Part shown: one piece after another, positions 11,201 through 34,503 of the stretch
Numbering within the stretch: position 1 is the first letter of the stretch
How the letters are laid out: each line of letters starts with the position of its first letter
NCBI GenBank assembly: GCA_000469685.2
Contig: LS997565.1
Location: forward strand, 37,165,819 to 37,229,818
Reading direction: 5' to 3'
From: Haemonchus contortus
Taxonomy: Eukaryota; Nematoda; Chromadorea; Rhabditida; Trichostrongylidae
Length of the DNA: 64,000 bases
The notes under the pieces: model-generated
Database searches by the model: none
The model's input: only the letters and a program-made list of their open reading frames with translations
What the model was told of the DNA's origin: nothing
Translations under genes and position numbers: made by a program

Positions 11201-14200
11201 TAAGCTGTGATCTTTTCAAAGAATCTTATCGGTGGCACGGAGCCCTTGCTCTTAGGAGTATGGACCTTCTGAATTCTGTTTATTCCAGGAAGGGAACATT
11301 CTCCTGTTTGACGAGTATAAACTCAATGACGATGGCTGCATTAAGCCTCGAGTTGATGGAGACCATGAATCCGATCCGTTGGTATTGATTGATTTCGAGT
11401 ACTGTAGCTATAATTATAGGTTAGTTTTTAATTCCTGTCTACCTGTTGTTCAGCCACCTAGTATGTCCCGATTTTTTTCTGAAGACAGCCTGCTCCAATC
11501 AAAATTAGATTTTGATTTTTTCTGATTTTTTTTGCGATTGGACCACGTTAATTTTGTTGAATACCCTAGGAAGAGGCCAGTCTTCGAATTACCGTACTTC
11601 TCTCACAAATTTTTGAACTTATACTTCTTTTTCTGAACCTAATACCGTGTCATAGGGCGGAGGTGGTGTAGTGGCAAGTGGCGCACTATATCACACGCAC
11701 GGTCAAGGGTTCGAATCCCGGGTCGATGCCCGCCTAGGCCAACCAAGCCTTCCATCCCTCCAGGGTCGGTGAATTGGTACCAGACTCGTCTGGGAGGATA
11801 AAAGCACTGACTTGTACATCGGCTGGCCACCGGAAGTCATTGTGGAAGCCACATACGCACACATTACGCCACTACGATTTTGAATGGAAGTCGAATGCGA
11901 GGCGTATCCCGTAGACGGGATTGATTAACGCCAAAAACTTTATCCTTTTTTAATACCGTGTCATAATTGTGAGAAAACTGGATGACAAAAATTTTTTTCC
12001 GTGATTCGTCATTGCCACGCGTGTTGGTGGTTCGATGAAGTTTCGGCCAACCATTGGAAGAAATGCTACGATATTTAATAATTAGTGATACCCGGTTATA
12101 ATTATTGATATGTTGATATTTTGTCTCAATTTATCTACTTGCCCCTTGCATTTTAACGTGAAATGCATGTGGCCTCTAATTTTTACAATAACAATGAAAT
12201 GCATGGTTTTTGGGAGCTCAATTTCACTCATGGCACTTTGGTCAGTCAGTAAAGGAAAGCCGGCATCAAATTATCTCTTATCGGCTTATAGTTTTCTCGT
12301 GGTTTCCCATATTCTAGCTCTTTCTACTAGCCTTGGCTGTACTGGAAATCTATCCAGTAGTCTGATCCCACGACACCTCTAATAACGAAAGAATGGGTTT
12401 GTATCTCTTCGAGGCCCTCTCATGAAAGTTAATGAGTACTATCCGTTCTGAGACGCTCTTCCAGTCCCAAAATACCATCCATAATGATGTTTCTTCGAAG
12501 ACAACTTTTGTAATGCAAGGGTAGTGGTTTAAATGTGGTCGTTTGAAAAATAGAGACTGGAGTTTTGGCGAAAACTTGAACTTTTGTTTTGCATTCGAAA
12601 AAATCTTTTCCCAATACTAGTAATAGAAAAAATTTCCCCAGAAATTATTGACAAAGCTTTTCTGGTAGAGAATTCCAGACCATATTATAAATTATCGTTT
12701 GTTTTTTCGAGATTTGGAAAGAGCAGTGTATTCTGAGACTCTTTTACCCAGTGTATTTCCAATAATTTGGAATAAAAATAATAACAATTCTTCAGAGATG
12801 CTTATATTATGAAAATCAATCATTTGGAATATATGCAAAACTTCTGACCACTGAGCGGATCGAACGCCCAACCTTTCGATCTGGAGTCGAACGCGCTACC
12901 ATTGCGCCAAGCGGTCATGTTGCTGCCGAACTAAATGCGTTTGACATTTCAGAGGATTCGACCTCGGCAATCACTTCTGCGAATACGCTTACGATTACAA
13001 TTGTGACAAACCGCCCTATTACAAGGTGTATGACGATATGTTCGATGTCGTTTATGAAAGAAAAAGCTTTTGTGAGGCCTATTTGGATGAAGTTTATAAG
13101 GTAAGTGCAGGTTTCAAGTTGAATACAAGGGTAGCTTCAAGAGGCAGATTCGCTGCTTGCATGAATATTACTAGATTGTGAGCTTAAATTCTTTTTCTCC
13201 TTAGTTTTCCTTCCTTAAAACACCTCTACTAAGGAAAATGATTGCAAGTCGTTTCAACAAAAGTATTTTTCATTACTTGGCATAAGCTTCTCCAGTCTTT
13301 ATGGCAGATAAGCGATCTGACGCGATAAGTCGATACCAGTCTGAAACGAAAACCTCTGAACGCTCTTCTTCTGCTTTTAGACGTCGTGCATTATCGATTC
13401 GGAGACGACTAGAAAGTCCTATGTGGGATGGGAACTCTAAGTGTGGAAAATGTTTTCGAGCTCAAAATCTTTCAGAGTTTTCTGACTGTTGACTTGTCTA
13501 AGTACTCGCTGAGCTGAAGAGCAATTATAGTAAGGCCCTCGAAATTATTTAGTTTTTAACTCTAACTGCTTTCGAACCACTCAAAAATTTTCCTTAAACA
13601 TATCCCATCAAAAAGTTCTATCTTTGACATGAAAAAGGCATACTGCTTTGCTTTGCTTGCTTTCCTAAGTCGTTTACTATCCTGAAAGCGGAAGCAATTT
13701 ATCGAAATAGTAATTTTTCCGCGGATTCTGAAACGAGAGTGCGTTCCAATAGGAATTTAGTGGATTCATCAATGAACACCATACCGGTGTCTCATTAGGG
13801 TAGAAGAGTTTACAGTCAGGGATGCGAAGCTGCACTAACTATAATACAAGATGGAAGCTTAACTTAGGCAAAACTGTATTTTATCCTTTCGGCATAGATG
13901 AAAGCACCAGATTACCTCCGGAGAGAAAGACACTGGTTCGCTCTTATCGCAAATATCAGAAACACATGAATCACTTGGCCGACCATTTCCACATTCAAGA
14001 AAGTCGGATATAAACTGAAAGAGTTGCAGAATTTTCGATATGATCCTATTCAAAACATTTCAGATGCGCGATGCCGGTAACAATCCTCATTTCCCATCTG
14101 ATCTCGTTACCGGTGACAGAGAAGCCGACCTTGAGCGCCTCATCACCGAATCGACACTGTTTATGGCTGTAGCCAACATGTATTGGACCTGTTGGGCGTT

Positions 14201-15162
14201 TGTGAACGCCGAGGTAACTTACAGATTTCCGTATAAGAATCAGTGATCTCTGCGCACCACATAAAGGAACCGTTTTCACTCATAGTGTAGCAATTCATTG
14301 ACGTTTTCTAAGGTCATTGCTGCTCCAACCAATGTCCTTGCAGCTTCCATAGAGCATTTGGGTAGGCAGTTCACGTGCTTGAAGGCTCCGAAATTATTCG
14401 GACCGATGGTGTGCTACTATGGTTTCTATGGGGTGTTTAGGATGTGTACATGTTACAGTCTGTGGCTATGAAGAAAACAAAAGAAAGCCGTAAGTCTGAA
14501 AGACAGGGCGGGGCCGATGCATTCTTTGTTGGGGCTTTTTGAACAAAAGGACAGAAAAGTCTTTGGGCGTTAATCGATCCTGACCGAGGGATGCGCCCCC
14601 GCACTTGACTTCCCATTGGAATCGTAGTGGCTACTGAATGCGTTGATGGCCTATACAACACCCGACCTTGGAGGGTATGGAAGGTTTGTTTGGCCCAGGC
14701 TGATATCGACCCAGGATTCAAACCAGTGACTATACGTGATTGAAGTGCGCCTCTTGCCACTACACTTTCTCCGCTCAAAGAAACATCAAACCAAGGCAGC
14801 AGAAAATATTGTTGGGCTCTTTCCATTTTGCAGCCAAGCGAGACTTCAACCAGGGGAAAGAGGTTACCTAGAAAGGATCGTGTCTTAGTAGCTTGTAGCC
14901 CTATAAACGGTCTAGCATTCCATCTCATGCTTTCCTAAAAAGGCTCCTAGTTAGGCAATAGTCCCTAGGAGTTCTATCGCCAATCATTCGGACCCACTCG
15001 GATTTTGATATTGCTCGCTGCTTTCAAAAGCTCTAATGTCCAAAAATATTCCAATTACAGGACTCGGTGATCCCATTCGACTATGGCTCATATGCACGTG
15101 ATCGACTAGCCCAATATTTCCATCAAAAGAAAGCACTCCAACACTTCATTGACACCAACTGA
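8236..15162 (+). CDS. cka: Choline kinase (CKA type), ten exons, 450 aa
   Basis: It phosphorylates choline with ATP, the first step of the CDP-choline route to phosphatidylcholine, in the cytosol. Exons: 8236-8379, 9466-9602, 10059-10210, 10520-10622, 10790-10967, 11092-11199, 11289-11419, 12953-13100, 14064-14213, 15061-15162; the sum is 1353 nt and all phases agree. The N-terminal lobe starts near residue 49; YLCAKYLGGAW and GGMSNLLF (about 95-102) form the ATP-binding glycine loop. ERSLGPKLLGVFPGGRFEQF follows, then the catalytic loop SHNDLQEGN (269-277, Asp272) and LIDFEY (307-312, Asp309), the choline kinase signature. WAF near residue 410 and a short tail ending in N complete the family pattern. 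Residues 1-48 are not conserved, so the start exon is less certain. Exon 3 uses an unusual TTTTAAG acceptor. Ethanolamine kinase is less likely, because the motifs read as CKA-like. Confidence 0.93.
8997..9048. repeat. Perfect 24-bp inverted repeat with 4-nt loop
   Basis: GATGGTGATCAAAGCACTTG begins the left arm; the right arm is its exact reverse complement, separated by TACT. It lies in intron 1 of the choline kinase gene. In RNA it would form a stable 24-bp hairpin. Confidence 0.95.
9702..9985 (+). mobile_element. SINE copy in choline kinase intron 2
   Basis: The head GGTGGTGTAGTGGCAAGTGA, a damaged B box (GGGATTAAATCC), the middle and the tail ending GACAGGATTGATTACCG are all present, in the same orientation as the host gene. 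Nearly full length. Confidence 0.8.
11658..11950 (+). mobile_element. Best-preserved SINE copy (tRNA-promoter family)
   Basis: This is the reference copy. The head is GGAGGTGGTGTAGTGGCAAG. The A box TGGTGTAGTGG is at 11664-11674 and a perfect B box GGTTCGAATCC at 11708-11718, with tRNA-like spacing, so an internal RNA polymerase III promoter is likely. A middle domain follows (CCTCCAGGGTCGGTGAATTG, then AGACTCGTCTGGGAGGATAA). The tail CGGGATTGATTAACGCC leads into a short T-rich end. It lies in choline kinase intron 7, sense to the gene. No open frame. Confidence 0.88.
11664..11718 (+). promoter_or_regulatory. Internal Pol III promoter (A and B boxes) of the SINE
   Basis: TGGTGTAGTGG matches the A-box pattern and GGTTCGAATCC matches the B-box consensus exactly; the starts are 44 nt apart, as in tRNA genes. 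Most other copies have a mutated B box. Confidence 0.75.
12845..12916 (-). tRNA. tRNA-Trp (anticodon CCA)
   Basis: The 72-nt reverse complement folds as a complete tRNA. The acceptor GACCGCT pairs with AGTGGTC (one G-U), with discriminator A. The D arm contains GGCGCAATGGTAGCGC. The anticodon stem TTCGA/TCGAA encloses the loop CTCCAGA with anticodon CCA. The T arm GGGCG-TTCGATC-CGCTC closes. The A box and the B box (GTTCGATCC) are inside. There is no intron and no encoded CCA. It sits in choline kinase intron 7, antisense to the host gene, and looks functional. Confidence 0.95.
14562..14774 (-). mobile_element. SINE copy in choline kinase intron 9
   Basis: Read on the minus strand, the head GCGGAGAAAGTGTAGTGGCA, a B-box-like GGTTTGAATCC, and the tail ending in CAGGATCGATTAACGCCC can be followed. 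Part of the middle (the AGACTCGTCTG block) is missing. Confidence 0.75.
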
Positions 15163-15856
15163 CTGATTAATGAGATCTAAGCTTCGACTATAACGAAATA
15201 TTTAGAAACAATTACATATATATTAATTCAAGCAATGACCTTTTTAATCAAGTTCCGTTTCGCTTTTACATTTTCTCGGCAAATGACTCACTTTGCATTA
15301 CGTTGTTGGAGCCTATTCGGGAATTTTATCTACTCATCAATTTCCAAAGATTATTTTTTTATTCTATCATATTACTCCTTATTTCAATTATTTGCCTTTA
15401 CAGTAGCGGCCTTTCCTCTACGCATTTTTCCCTTCTTTATATTGTTTCATAAAAATCATTCCTTTCACAACCTAATGATACATTAACTTTACATTCTCGT
15501 TGCTATCCAAATCAGTGTTGCCTTATGACAGATTCTTATCATTTTATTGTTATTATTGTAACTTTCAATCACTCTCTTGTTATCTGTTGATCATCTGTAA
15601 ATCCAGTTTTCTTTTCTGATGAGGTGCATCAGATTTCTTATCAGACAAAGTTGGGGCCTTTTGAATTCATGATGTGATGATGTGATAATTTTTACTCTCT
15701 CACAACTCCGGTAATACTGTTGTTCATGAAACAGCTATGATTGCATTCCTATGTAACGATCTTCATTCATAATGTGAAAAACTAAGAGTTTGTTCAAATA
15801 AACTTGTATTACTTCATATTTTGCCTTCTGCGGATGAAGGATGGTGAGATAGTCAC
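15163..15856. other. 3' flank of the choline kinase gene
   Basis: T-rich sequence after the stop codon at 15160-15162. An open frame at 15235-15486 is made of hydrophobic residues from T-rich DNA and is not a convincing gene. Confidence 0.5.
15797..15802 (+). terminator. Possible poly(A) signal for choline kinase
   Basis: This is the first AATAAA after the stop codon, about 635 nt downstream, followed by a T-rich stretch. The distance is long for a nematode 3' UTR, so a variant signal closer to the stop may be used instead. Confidence 0.35.
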
Positions 15857-16060
15857 CTGATCAGTACCGTTCGTGGAATTCTCCCTAGCATTCGACTTCC
15901 ATTTAGAATCGTAATGGCGCACGTTGCTTCTACATTGAAGTACACTGACTTGCTAGCAGGTATACAAGTCAGAGCCGGTAAGGCTGTCCTCCCGTATGAG
16001 TCGAGTACCAATAAAACAGCCCAGGAGAAATAGAATTTTTGGTTGACCTGGATGGTATCA
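15857..16060 (-). mobile_element. SINE fragment, rearranged
   Basis: The minus-strand tail (GCATTCGACTTCCATTTAGA on the plus strand) and pieces of the middle block (GTATGAGTCGAGTACC) are recognisable. The tRNA-like head is lost. Confidence 0.6.
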
Positions 16061-16157
16061 CTTTGATTTTCAGGCATCGCACAGTCTATATAAATGCGTC
16101 GTCATCTGTAACCGTTCAGATGTATCCAACATAAGCATCCTACTCGTCGGCGATAGA

Positions 16158-16757
16158 ACGTTTTTTGTGAATAGTGCACCTTTAACTAGACCGTCATAAC
16201 ACAGTCACTTTTGTCCGGTACTTTCTCCCCGAACACCACGTCGCGCTTGTCGCACCCGCTGCGTATCGCAGAAATGTGATGGGAGATTGGAGCGCCCAAT
16301 CAGTGAGTTAAGAAGTCCTTTAATTATTTGAATTCGCTGGCCGCTTCCTTCAATTTCAGTGCGGCCTTTATCATCGATAATATAGGAGTAGTCACTCCAA
16401 ACAATCAATTCTAGTAAACATAAAAACGAAAAAGAAAGAGATAAAACAATCAAAATCAATCAAAAAAGAAAAGCAGTCAATGAAAAATATTGCGTCCTAT
16501 CGATCGGCGTGGAGGCGGGCCGAGTACTGTAATTGCTGTTCGAAGCCGCGACAACTAAAAAAGATTCGCCGCATGCCGCAAAACGAACGTAGAAAATCAG
16601 GGGGAAGTTGCGCCACTCATTTTTGGTTATGTATACCTGAGCCATATCGATTTTGGAGCCCTTCTTATGCTCTGTCCAGGCCAATTTTCAGCTCTACGAA
16701 GTCCCATATACTATCCTTGTAGGTCACAGAAACCATTTTCATCGTGAACTGCACCTT
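16158..16757. mobile_element. Possible old TTAA-type element remnants
   Basis: GTGAATAGTGCACCTTTAA (ending near 16185) and ATCGTGAACTGCACCTTTG (near 16738-16757) both resemble the right terminal repeat of the TTAA elements (ATCGTGAACTGTGCCTTTAA). A GC-rich core lies at 16490-16600. Matching left ends were not found. Confidence 0.3.
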
Positions 16758-17619
16758 TGAGTGCTATGATGCACCTCGTTCCAAAAAAACTGAGTGAATA
16801 CTTCAGAAATCTTCCTGGAATTTTTACTCTGAAAAAAAAAAACTCGAGGTCGAACACTCTTGAAACTAGAAAAAGTACAGCAATTCTGCACAAATTTCAT
16901 GTCATCAACTTAAAAAAAAACAGAAATCACAAAATGTTTGGTATATCCAGTGTTCAAACATACATCAAGAAACAAGGAAAAAAAGATTAATAACATGGTG
17001 AGTTAAAATGATTAGTAATGTAGTGAAGATTGTAACCTCTCAAGGTCCTGAACAATACTCGAATCAATAAAATACAAATCAAATCACAACATCCTGATAC
17101 ATTCTCACTGGAAATCTCGGCGAAATTTATTTTTGCTTTACTGGCCAGGTTTCCTGATTTACCAGCACTACAGGGAATGAGTTAGGCTATTATAGATCGT
17201 ATATAAGAAACAAAAAAAAACTCAAAAATTTCAAAATACTTCAGTCATACTCATGCACCTATTACGAAATATAGTTTTTCACTGCAGCTCTGTCTGGATA
17301 AACGTCAATCATGGTAAACAAATAAATAAATGAATGCTTGAAACAGCAAGAAACAGACCCCAGAAACAGAACCCACAGGACTTTAAGAAACCTTAGGAAT
17401 TATGATTTGGAGAAGCTTCTAAAATGACTTTTTCAAACTGCAGCGGTAAGTTCTAGAACGATCTTCCATGAGATATTTGGTCAACCAGTATTTCCCAAAG
17501 GTAGCTAGCAGCCTGGATATGATTCATTGATCCTTTGGCGAACTAGGTCCGGACTACGGTACGTACACAGTTCGGCAATCCATCAGTGACTAGAGAATTG
17601 AAGCGTACCATGTTCACCT
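16758..17619. other. No gene recognised
   Basis: A-rich, low-complexity sequence between the two convergent genes. Short open frames here are lysine-rich products of A-rich DNA. Confidence 0.5.
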
Positions 17620-17875
17620 CAACAAATGCCTGTATTAAGCCTTCCACAGTTCCGGAGGGTGGAAGGGTGGAAGGCCTTCCCAATCACTTGGTATGGGAGT
17701 CGCACAGAAGGACAAAATCATTTACTTATACTTTGCCCACACTTCGGCAAAGTCATTGCATCAGTCCATTATGCTTTCAAAACGCCCCTACGATCTGAAT
17801 GGTAGCCTGATGCTGACGCACAAAACGGGGTTGATCGATGCCAAAAAGCTCTATCCCTTATTCTTTCTAGTGTTC
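17620..17875 (+). mobile_element. SINE copy, degraded
   Basis: Pieces of the family in order: AAGCCTTCCACAGTTCCGGA near the middle, then CTACGATCTGAATGGTAG, CAAAACGGGGTTGATCGATG and the CTCTATCC end. The head is not recognisable. Confidence 0.55.
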
Positions 17876-18894
17876 AAATAGGCAGTCTCTTTGAACATAA
17901 GAAAGACAGACATTTTATCCATTGAACAGACAGTAGTCTACTTTGTGGAGGCCATAAAGTTGTTGGATTGAGACAACACCTACAGATGAAGCAGTCTTAC
18001 GTAAGCAGTACTCGTTATCGTTAGAACAGCAAACGAAGCTTCTGTCTAGCTTCTGAATACAGCTTCAGCAGCCTGCTCTCAACTGTTGAAAATGGGTTTA
18101 GAACCCAATCTGAAGCTAGTGGAAGCCACCATGATGGTAGTACCAAAGAACCTTATCCATACACAGGAAACAGTAGAAGAAACAGCCTTCTAATCCGAGA
18201 CAACATCCCACCTATGCCCCTCAATTGAACTTATGCAAATACTACACTTTCATCATTCGGTATATAAGAATTGCATACATATTGAGATACAACAAGCACT
18301 ATAACTTCACCTGAGACCAGTCCCTTGTTTTTCAATTTTTGACAGTTATCCAAACAGAACCGCTGAATTCCAACTACTCGATACAATACTACCGAAAACT
18401 ACTGAAATACTGCACTAATAAAATATTACAAAAACAAATCTCACAAAAAACAAGATTCAGGTCTCATTCATAGCATGCGCCGCAGGAGGACCGGAAACCA
18501 TAGAACTCGCAATAATTTATACATCAACGACTTCTCTCAAAAGTTTGTTTCTTCTTGGTTCCCATACAATGAATATAATGGCGCAGCAGTAATCTAGCCA
18601 GTTTTCTAAACGATACTTACCCATTCACTCTTGTGACCTCTCTCCCTAGATAGGCGCAAACTATAAACACGCCCTTACACTACCGAAATATGAAATCACA
18701 CACCCTGGATTTACCTTCAGCGAATCATCCAACCCGATTTGGTTAGTATTCGATAATGATGGTAAGCTTTAACTATGTGAAATATGAACTGAGAAGTTTC
18801 AATCTAAACTGTTCCTAGTAACACAACCTGATTTGAATGATATAATAATGTCCATAATGTTCAGAAAACGGAAACAATCAAACTGAGGCATCCG
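17876..18894. other. 3' flank of the nuclear receptor gene
   Basis: No open frame of note. This is downstream of the minus-strand receptor stop codon. No clear minus-strand AATAAA was seen close to the stop. Confidence 0.4.
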
Positions 18895-30797
<11,903 letters not shown>

Positions 30798-31360
30798 AGC
30801 GTTTTACGGCAGACCAAAAACAAACACAACCAAAACGACCGTGTAGATCTATGACTTCCGCAATTCCTTTCCGCTCATACTACCGTTTGAGCCTGTCAGT
30901 AAGTGGAAGCTAAGTAACCTCAGAAGTATCCCGGAGAAAGAAGTAAGTAAAGAAGGCTGAGAAGTATAGCGACCCTATGACGGCGTTGCGTTAACGCTAG
31001 GAAGAAAAAGAAGAGTTAGAGAATTATACAGGTAGGCTTGAAAGAGATGTTATTAAGCGTACCAGGTTACAATCTAATCTATGAAACTCTACTACCTCTG
31101 AGCCGACATCGTTAAGATTATTTTATAAATTTTTGATTTAACTGAAATGATTCAAAATCATCATTCCATATTACAACACAGAGCCGCCACCGCTCGGTAA
31201 GCACCATGATAAATAAACAAAAAAACTAGGTCAACGATTTCCACCACACTGTCTTACTGTGTTGGTTGCGCATAAAAGAAACCACTGATGATCACAACCT
31301 ACTACTGTTCAGTACAAAACTTTGCCATTTCTCTAGCCAACCAATTTATAGAAATCTTAG

Positions 31361-31666
31361 CAACAACAGGAAACCCGCAAAGAAATCAATGATGGCGAGA
31401 GTAGACGGTTTAATGTGCACGCAAGTGACCGGACTAGTTTTCGCACCGTCACCGCCACCGCCTGCTGCCGCCACAACGGGAGAGTGGCGTATCAGGATGA
31501 GAGACCAGAAGGAGAATTTACCATCACCACGAGGGTTACCCGTCGTCGATCATATTCGGGGCATATCAGGTCTATGGTTTCGAGCCAAAGTCACGTGGCT
31601 TTGCTATCTGTTTCGCAGAAGGGAGAGACCTATCGGAGAATGATCGGAAAAACGAACGATATTACG
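31361..31666 (+). CDS. Candidate orphan exon, unknown product
   Basis: A 102-codon open stretch is bounded by an acceptor-like TCTTAG and a donor-like GTGTAT, both in phase 0. The peptide is rich in Arg, Ser and Thr (segments such as TSFRTVTATACCRHNGRV, EFTITTRVTRRRSYS, SHVALLSVSQKGETYRR). It reads more like an intracellular tail or loop than random sequence, but no domain is recognised. No partner exons were found nearby on the plus strand. It lies just upstream of the receptor start, on the opposite strand. It may be a chance open frame; a second frame is also open here. Confidence 0.25.
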
Positions 31667-32701
31667 GTGTATAGCGCAACCGAAATTGCTAAACAAAGTA
31701 TATTCGAGAACATAGCCTACACCAGTGTGTGTCCATTTCTGCTGATAAGAATGCCCGTAGTTATCATCGAGCGACGAAAGGCATGCTATGCCGAATAAAT
31801 CACCCGCACCTTTACAAATCGCTCCCACCATTACACGTGAACAGAGTTTCTATAGCACTAGAATCTTTTTTTTCTCTTATAGTTCCTCCCTCAAGAACTG
31901 ACGAATCAGTTCTTCTCCGTTTTTTCCGCAAAATGCGGGGAAGCTGAATTTGTGGTTTGTGGTTGGGAAAAAGAATCCTCAAGACCGTCTCCCCCGGAAT
32001 CTGCCTAGAGTAATCACGCCTACCATCAAGCAAATTGTCGGTAAAAAAAGAGAAATCTGTCCATTACACTGATTTGAATTGATATCAACAAGCAGAAATT
32101 CGCCGAATAGGAAATTTTTCACGCTTTCATCGGTAGATTCGAAAGAAACATATAAGGCAGAGTCTTCCTTATCGTGCTGAAAGCCTAAGTACCACTTCTT
32201 GATGGCAACTGAGACCTTTAAATTAGAAATTCACAATCAAACGCGGGAAAGTCAGCCGGTGTGGATTGAGCTCTTTCGCTTCGATTATGACATGCATCAA
32301 TCACATTGAATATCATAAAATTTAATTAACATCATTATGAATAGCTGAATTCACCTCCAGTCAAATGACCAATCGAGGACAATTGGAATCACAATCATCT
32401 CCGAGAGAATTTGAGGGTCAACTGACGCCTCAGTTCATGAAGCAGATTGAGGAAGGAGTATAGGACATCTAGAGAATCGGCGGATGCTTGGAAACAAAAG
32501 TTACTGTTGGAGAAGAGCTCTAGACCTTCTGCAAAATTTCATTTGACAAAAAGCTTCACAACGAAAGCTTTCGGGTGGTCAGCCCATGAATAAATCTTGG
32601 ATGTATTATCGTTAATTGTAATGGATGAGCGGAAAATCCGAAGAAAAGGAAAGTCTATCACCTCACATTGCCTTATTTGGACTCTCTTAAGCTCGGAGTT
32701 A

Positions 32702-33079
32702 CTATAACATGGATTTCATGCATAACAGATCATGGCATCTCAAAAGCCAGATGCTAAGGTTGGGTGGCGTTGATGAACCTGTTTTTCGATTCGCCAATGC
32801 ATCGACTTCATTCAAAATCCTAATGGCATTCAGAAGCGTATTAAATCTATATGGTGCCTTCCGATGTTTGAATGATGCTCCTCGGGTCAGTGGCTTCATC
32901 GTATGGCACCGATTTACTGAAACGGAAACGTGATGGAGGGCTTGAACGGCGCAGGCTATTGTGGAGCCCGAAAATTTATCACAGCACTTCACGTGTGAGT
33001 ACAGTGCACTTGGCATTCGTGCCTCACAGCGCATAACCAAAGGTGACAATGAAGAGCATATCAACACGAAACTCTTCAC
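32702..33079 (-). other. Unassigned 125-codon open frame, with long frames also open on plus
   Basis: The minus-strand frame starts at ATG and contains segments such as KPLTRGASFKHRKAPYRF and NEVDALANRKTGSSTPPN. The plus strand is also open over 32709-32933 and 32961-33179. I know no family for either. Long frames open on both strands suggest composition or a decayed repeat. Confidence 0.25.
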
Positions 33080-33766
33080 ATTTTTAACTCCATTCAGATC
33101 ACCTTCTCATAACGTCGTCTGCAGACGAAGCAACACCACCTACAGTGACTGCAACACAGACTTCCCACTGCCAGCATGAGAATCTCAGCTGCTTTTTTGA
33201 AAGGGGAGGGATGGGGAACAACCACAGGGAAGGTAGTCAGCATGCACACCGTATATTCTTACGATGATTTAAGGTCAATACCACATAACAATAATGAGTT
33301 CTACGGCTCCATGGAAGAACTTCCCATAGAATCTGCAGCTCCAACGTCCTGAACTTTATCTAAGCCTGAAGATAAATGTACAACTCGATTTTTTTATATT
33401 ACTGTCCCTCTTTCGCTGTATTGCATCTACACCTCGCCTTGTCATGCTTAATCCGAAATTAACCCCTGAACCATCTCAGGCAACTGTTCTAGATGGCACG
33501 GAAAATAGAAATCAGAGAGAAAAGGCACCCAATATTCCAACTTCTTTATCTTGAGCTGACGCTCCTGAAAAAAAACTGCCCGCTGCTATACACTTTTTTG
33601 CCTTATCTTCTCTGTTAAGAACAAAAACTTAGCGGTACCATATTGAGTATTACTTTTGAATAAATTAAAGATCACCTAGATTAATTTTAAACGGAACGGT
33701 ACTATACGGAAGATACCGAAAAATTTTGTCAGGCGTTTCATCGCTAAGTATGTACTTAGACTGTAA

Positions 33767-33824
33767 ATGAAGGGAGTGGTAGTCGAGTTATTAATGAGGG
33801 GAGTGGTAGTCGAGTTGTTAATGA
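33767..33824. repeat. Tandem duplication, 27-bp unit, about 2.1 copies
   Basis: ATGAAGGGAGTGGTAGTCGA begins unit 1 (33767-33793). Unit 2 (33794-33820) differs at two positions. The start of a third copy (ATGA) follows. Confidence 0.9.
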
Positions 33825-34503
33825 ACATCGGTTCATGACACACTCTCATTTGTCACGATTATCTTCGCTGTGCACTTTGTATGGTGTGATAATGTCATAA
33901 ATCTCGATCAATTCATTTTCAAAGAATGATTAAGAAAAATTTTCGACGCAATCAAAAGATACTGATGTCTGTGCAGTTTGCACGAAGACGTACTCAAGAA
34001 CTGCAAAGACTCATGCACGTCTCTCTCGTTTCCATCATGCACTGCTACAGGTCTTCGATCTCAACGATAGCGACAATGAAGACCATATGCGATAAGAAGA
34101 AAAACAGTGAATTCAACGAAGTTGACAAGTAGAATTTGATTAAGGCCGGAAGAATATGTTGCCCGACTTCGTTAATAATCACAAATCTACCTGAAAATGC
34201 GTTGTTCGGTCCCCTACCGGTAGAAAAAGCATTGGGACTCCACGTTGAAGTAATCGCTACGAGTGTACAGCTTAAAGAGCAACGCGATAGAATATGGATA
34301 AGGACTTTCAGGAGTGAAAGTCGATAGAATTGACAATGGCCGTTAACTATTCATTCCAAGAGTGAGAGTCAGCGTTCAGGATTCAGACGCAGAACTATAC
34401 AAAATAGGAACTTGGTGTCATACTTATCATACGGTACCTCTTTGTAAAAACTGAGAACGATTGTTCAGTAGCTAGAAGAGGCTTTCTTGCCAAGAGAAAC
34501 TAT

